Assembly: GCA_004563405.1 (NCBI GenBank)
Contig: SFTH01000001.1
Location: 1 to 64,000 of the forward strand
Origin: a bacterium
Lineage (GTDB): Bacteria; Bacillota; Clostridia; Christensenellales; Aristaeellaceae
DNA: 64,000 nucleotides
Direction: 5' to 3'
The notes under the pieces were generated by a model that saw only the letters and a list, made by a program, of their open reading frames with translations, made no database searches and had not been told where the DNA came from. Shown here in pieces: positions 62,915-64,000 of this stretch. The translations under genes were made by a program, and so were the position numbers. Each line of letters starts with the position of its first letter. Position 1 is the stretch's first letter.

Positions 62915-63910
62915 ATGAAGCGTTTGTTCTCAGTCGTCCTCGCTCTGGCGATGCTGCTCACCGCGGCGGCACTTGCCGAAACCACCATCGGCGTCAACAT
63001 CCAGGAGTTCAGCAACGCCTACCTCACCGAGATGCGCAACGGCCTGCAGAAGACCGCTGACGAGCTGGGCCTGACCCTCGACATCGTGGACGGCCAGTCC
63101 AGCGAGGCCGTCATCAGCAACAACATCGACCTGTTCCTGACCAAGGGCTACGAGATCCTCGCCGTGAACATGATGAACACCACCGGCGCGGCCGACATCC
63201 TGGAGAAGACCAGCCGCGACGGCGTGCCGGTCGTGTTCTTCAACGTGGAGCCCGAGGCGGACGTGCTGGCCGCCAATCCCGGCAACTACTACGTCGGCGC
63301 GAAGGCCGAGGAGTCCGGCGTGATGCAGGGCGAAGCGCTGATCTCCTACTGGAACAGCGCCGAGGGCGCCGACCGCAACGGCGACGGCGTGCTGCAGTAC
63401 GTCATGATCATGGGCGATCCCGGACATCAGGATTCCATCCTGCGCACCGAGTACTCCGTCAAGACCATCACCGACGCCGGCATCCAGGTGGAGGAGGTCG
63501 CCAAGGACGTGGCCAACTGGGCGCGTGCCGACGGCCAGGATGTGATGGCCCGCATCATCGCGGCCCACGACGACATCGAGGCCGTGATCTGCAACAACGA
63601 TGAAATGGCCCTGGGCGCGATCGAGGCCCTGAAGGCCGCGGGCTATCTGGTGGACGGCGGCACGTTCATCCCCGTCGTGGGCGTGGACTGCAACGCCGAG
63701 GCCAAGATCGCCATCAAGGAAGGCACCATGTACGCCTCCGTGTTCAACGACGCCTACGGCCAGGCCGACGCGGTCGTGAAGCTCTGCAAGCTGATCGCCG
63801 ACGGCGAGGAGCCCACCTCCGAGAACCTGGGTTACACCATGGACGGCCAGTACGTCTGGGTTCCCTACATCCCGGTGACCACCGAGAACCTCGACACCAT
63901 CGGCGGCTGA
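62915..63910 (+). CDS. mglB: periplasmic-type sugar-binding protein (galactose/MglB-like)
   Basis: A 331-residue exported binding protein. The signal peptide ends near ALA-ETT (residue 21). The mature part is a Peripla_BP_4 fold: IGVNIQEFSNAYLTEMRNGL, AVNMMNTTGAADIL and CNNDEMALGAIEAL. A DRNGDGVLQYVM loop resembles the calcium site of glucose/galactose-binding protein, which supports MglB; other sugars are possible. TGGAGG lies eight bases before the ATG. A hairpin follows the stop, then the next operon gene begins, as expected for an Mgl importer. Confidence 0.92.
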   Translation: MKRLFSVVLALAMLLTAAALAETTIGVNIQEFSNAYLTEMRNGLQKTADELGLTLDIVDGQSSEAVISNNIDLFLTKGYEILAVNMMNTTGAADILEKTSRDGVPVVFFNVEPEADVLAANPGNYYVGAKAEESGVMQGEALISYWNSAEGADRNGDGVLQYVMIMGDPGHQDSILRTEYSVKTITDAGIQVEEVAKDVANWARADGQDVMARIIAAHDDIEAVICNNDEMALGAIEALKAAGYLVDGGTFIPVVGVDCNAEAKIAIKEGTMYASVFNDAYGQADAVVKLCKLIADGEEPTSENLGYTMDGQYVWVPYIPVTTENLDTIGG

Positions 63911-63930
63911 TCCGCATTGCAACGCAAAAC

Positions 63931-63959
63931 GGAAAGAGCATCTTCACGATGCTCTTTCC
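63931..63959 (+). promoter_or_regulatory. stem-loop after the sugar-binding protein gene
   Basis: A perfect 12-bp stem (63931-63942 with 63948-63959) without a T-run. It probably stabilises the mglB mRNA or reduces read-through into the next gene, as at 16.06 kb. Confidence 0.7.
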
Positions 63960-63983
63960 GGCTGTTCAGAAGGAGGGATGAGG

Positions 63984-64000
63984 ATGGAGCGCAGCGGCTA
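63984..64000 (+). CDS. start of the next operon gene (cut by the window end)
   Basis: GGAGGG is followed six bases later by an ATG and four more codons (M-E-R-S-G). By operon logic this would be the ABC importer ATPase (MglA-like). Only five complete codons are visible, so the identity is inference from context. An ATG at 63978 is too close to the binding site. Confidence 0.5.

Overview
The window looks like chromosomal DNA of a high-GC, Gram-positive anaerobe of the class Clostridia (inference). The basis is the DUF512-der-plsY cluster, pyruvate phosphate dikinase, TmcAL, a YhaM-type nuclease, a TSCPD protein, a class B sortase, two L,D-transpeptidases, strong GGAGG ribosome binding sites, occasional TTG/GTG starts, and many promoters of the TTGACA-17-TATAAT type. 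A Christensenellales-like gut lineage would fit, but I cannot prove it. I found no rRNA, tRNA, integrase, transposase gene or CRISPR array.

Layout. 0-5 kb: a DUF3592-like membrane protein, a small conserved protein and ppdK, all minus strand. 5.3-11.9 kb: DUF512, der, plsY, xylB, then (after a tandem-repeat gap) a YkuE-like phosphoesterase and free-Met-R-sulfoxide reductase. 12-17.3 kb: an L,D-transpeptidase and a complete iron/FbpABC-type ABC importer. 17.4-19.3 kb: a tyrosine phosphatase and a low-GC islet of small genes. 19.3-29 kb: YhaM, two membrane proteins, TmcAL with a low-complexity insert, a thymidine kinase-GNAT fusion, a hydrolase, GNAT, methyltransferase and ABC-F protein. 29-36 kb: hydrolase/NUDIX, HAD, lipoprotein, SDR, RlmI, RluF and GNAT. 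36.4-40.6 kb: a four-gene envelope operon divergent from an XRE repressor, with an operator-like palindrome between them. 40.8-49.3 kb: GNAT, MetA (acetyl-CoA type), a tightly overlapping YigZ-RluA-HAD-HAD-TrmL operon, GltX and GalM. 49.4-55.6 kb: TSCPD protein, a metal-binding-module protein, a zinc-ribbon/peptidoglycan-binding protein, HAD-GNAT-HAD-patatin. 56-64 kb: class B sortase next to an M6 metalloprotease carrying a PPETG sorting signal, a large L,D-transpeptidase, a ROK repressor divergent from an MglB-like sugar-binding protein, and the first codons of the next gene.

The most unusual aspect is non-coding. Gaps between convergent genes hold elaborate palindromic or tandemly repeated DNA. 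At 36.2 and 55.7 kb there are palindrome-packed elements with similar termini, each bracketed by two near-identical copies of a different hairpin. A decayed relative lies at 33.4 kb. Five- and six-hairpin arrays lie at 40.7 and 48.0 kb. Degenerate GC-rich tandem repeats lie at 10.3, 21.7 and 29.0 kb. Together they suggest a lineage-specific family of mobile or slippage-derived terminator-associated elements.
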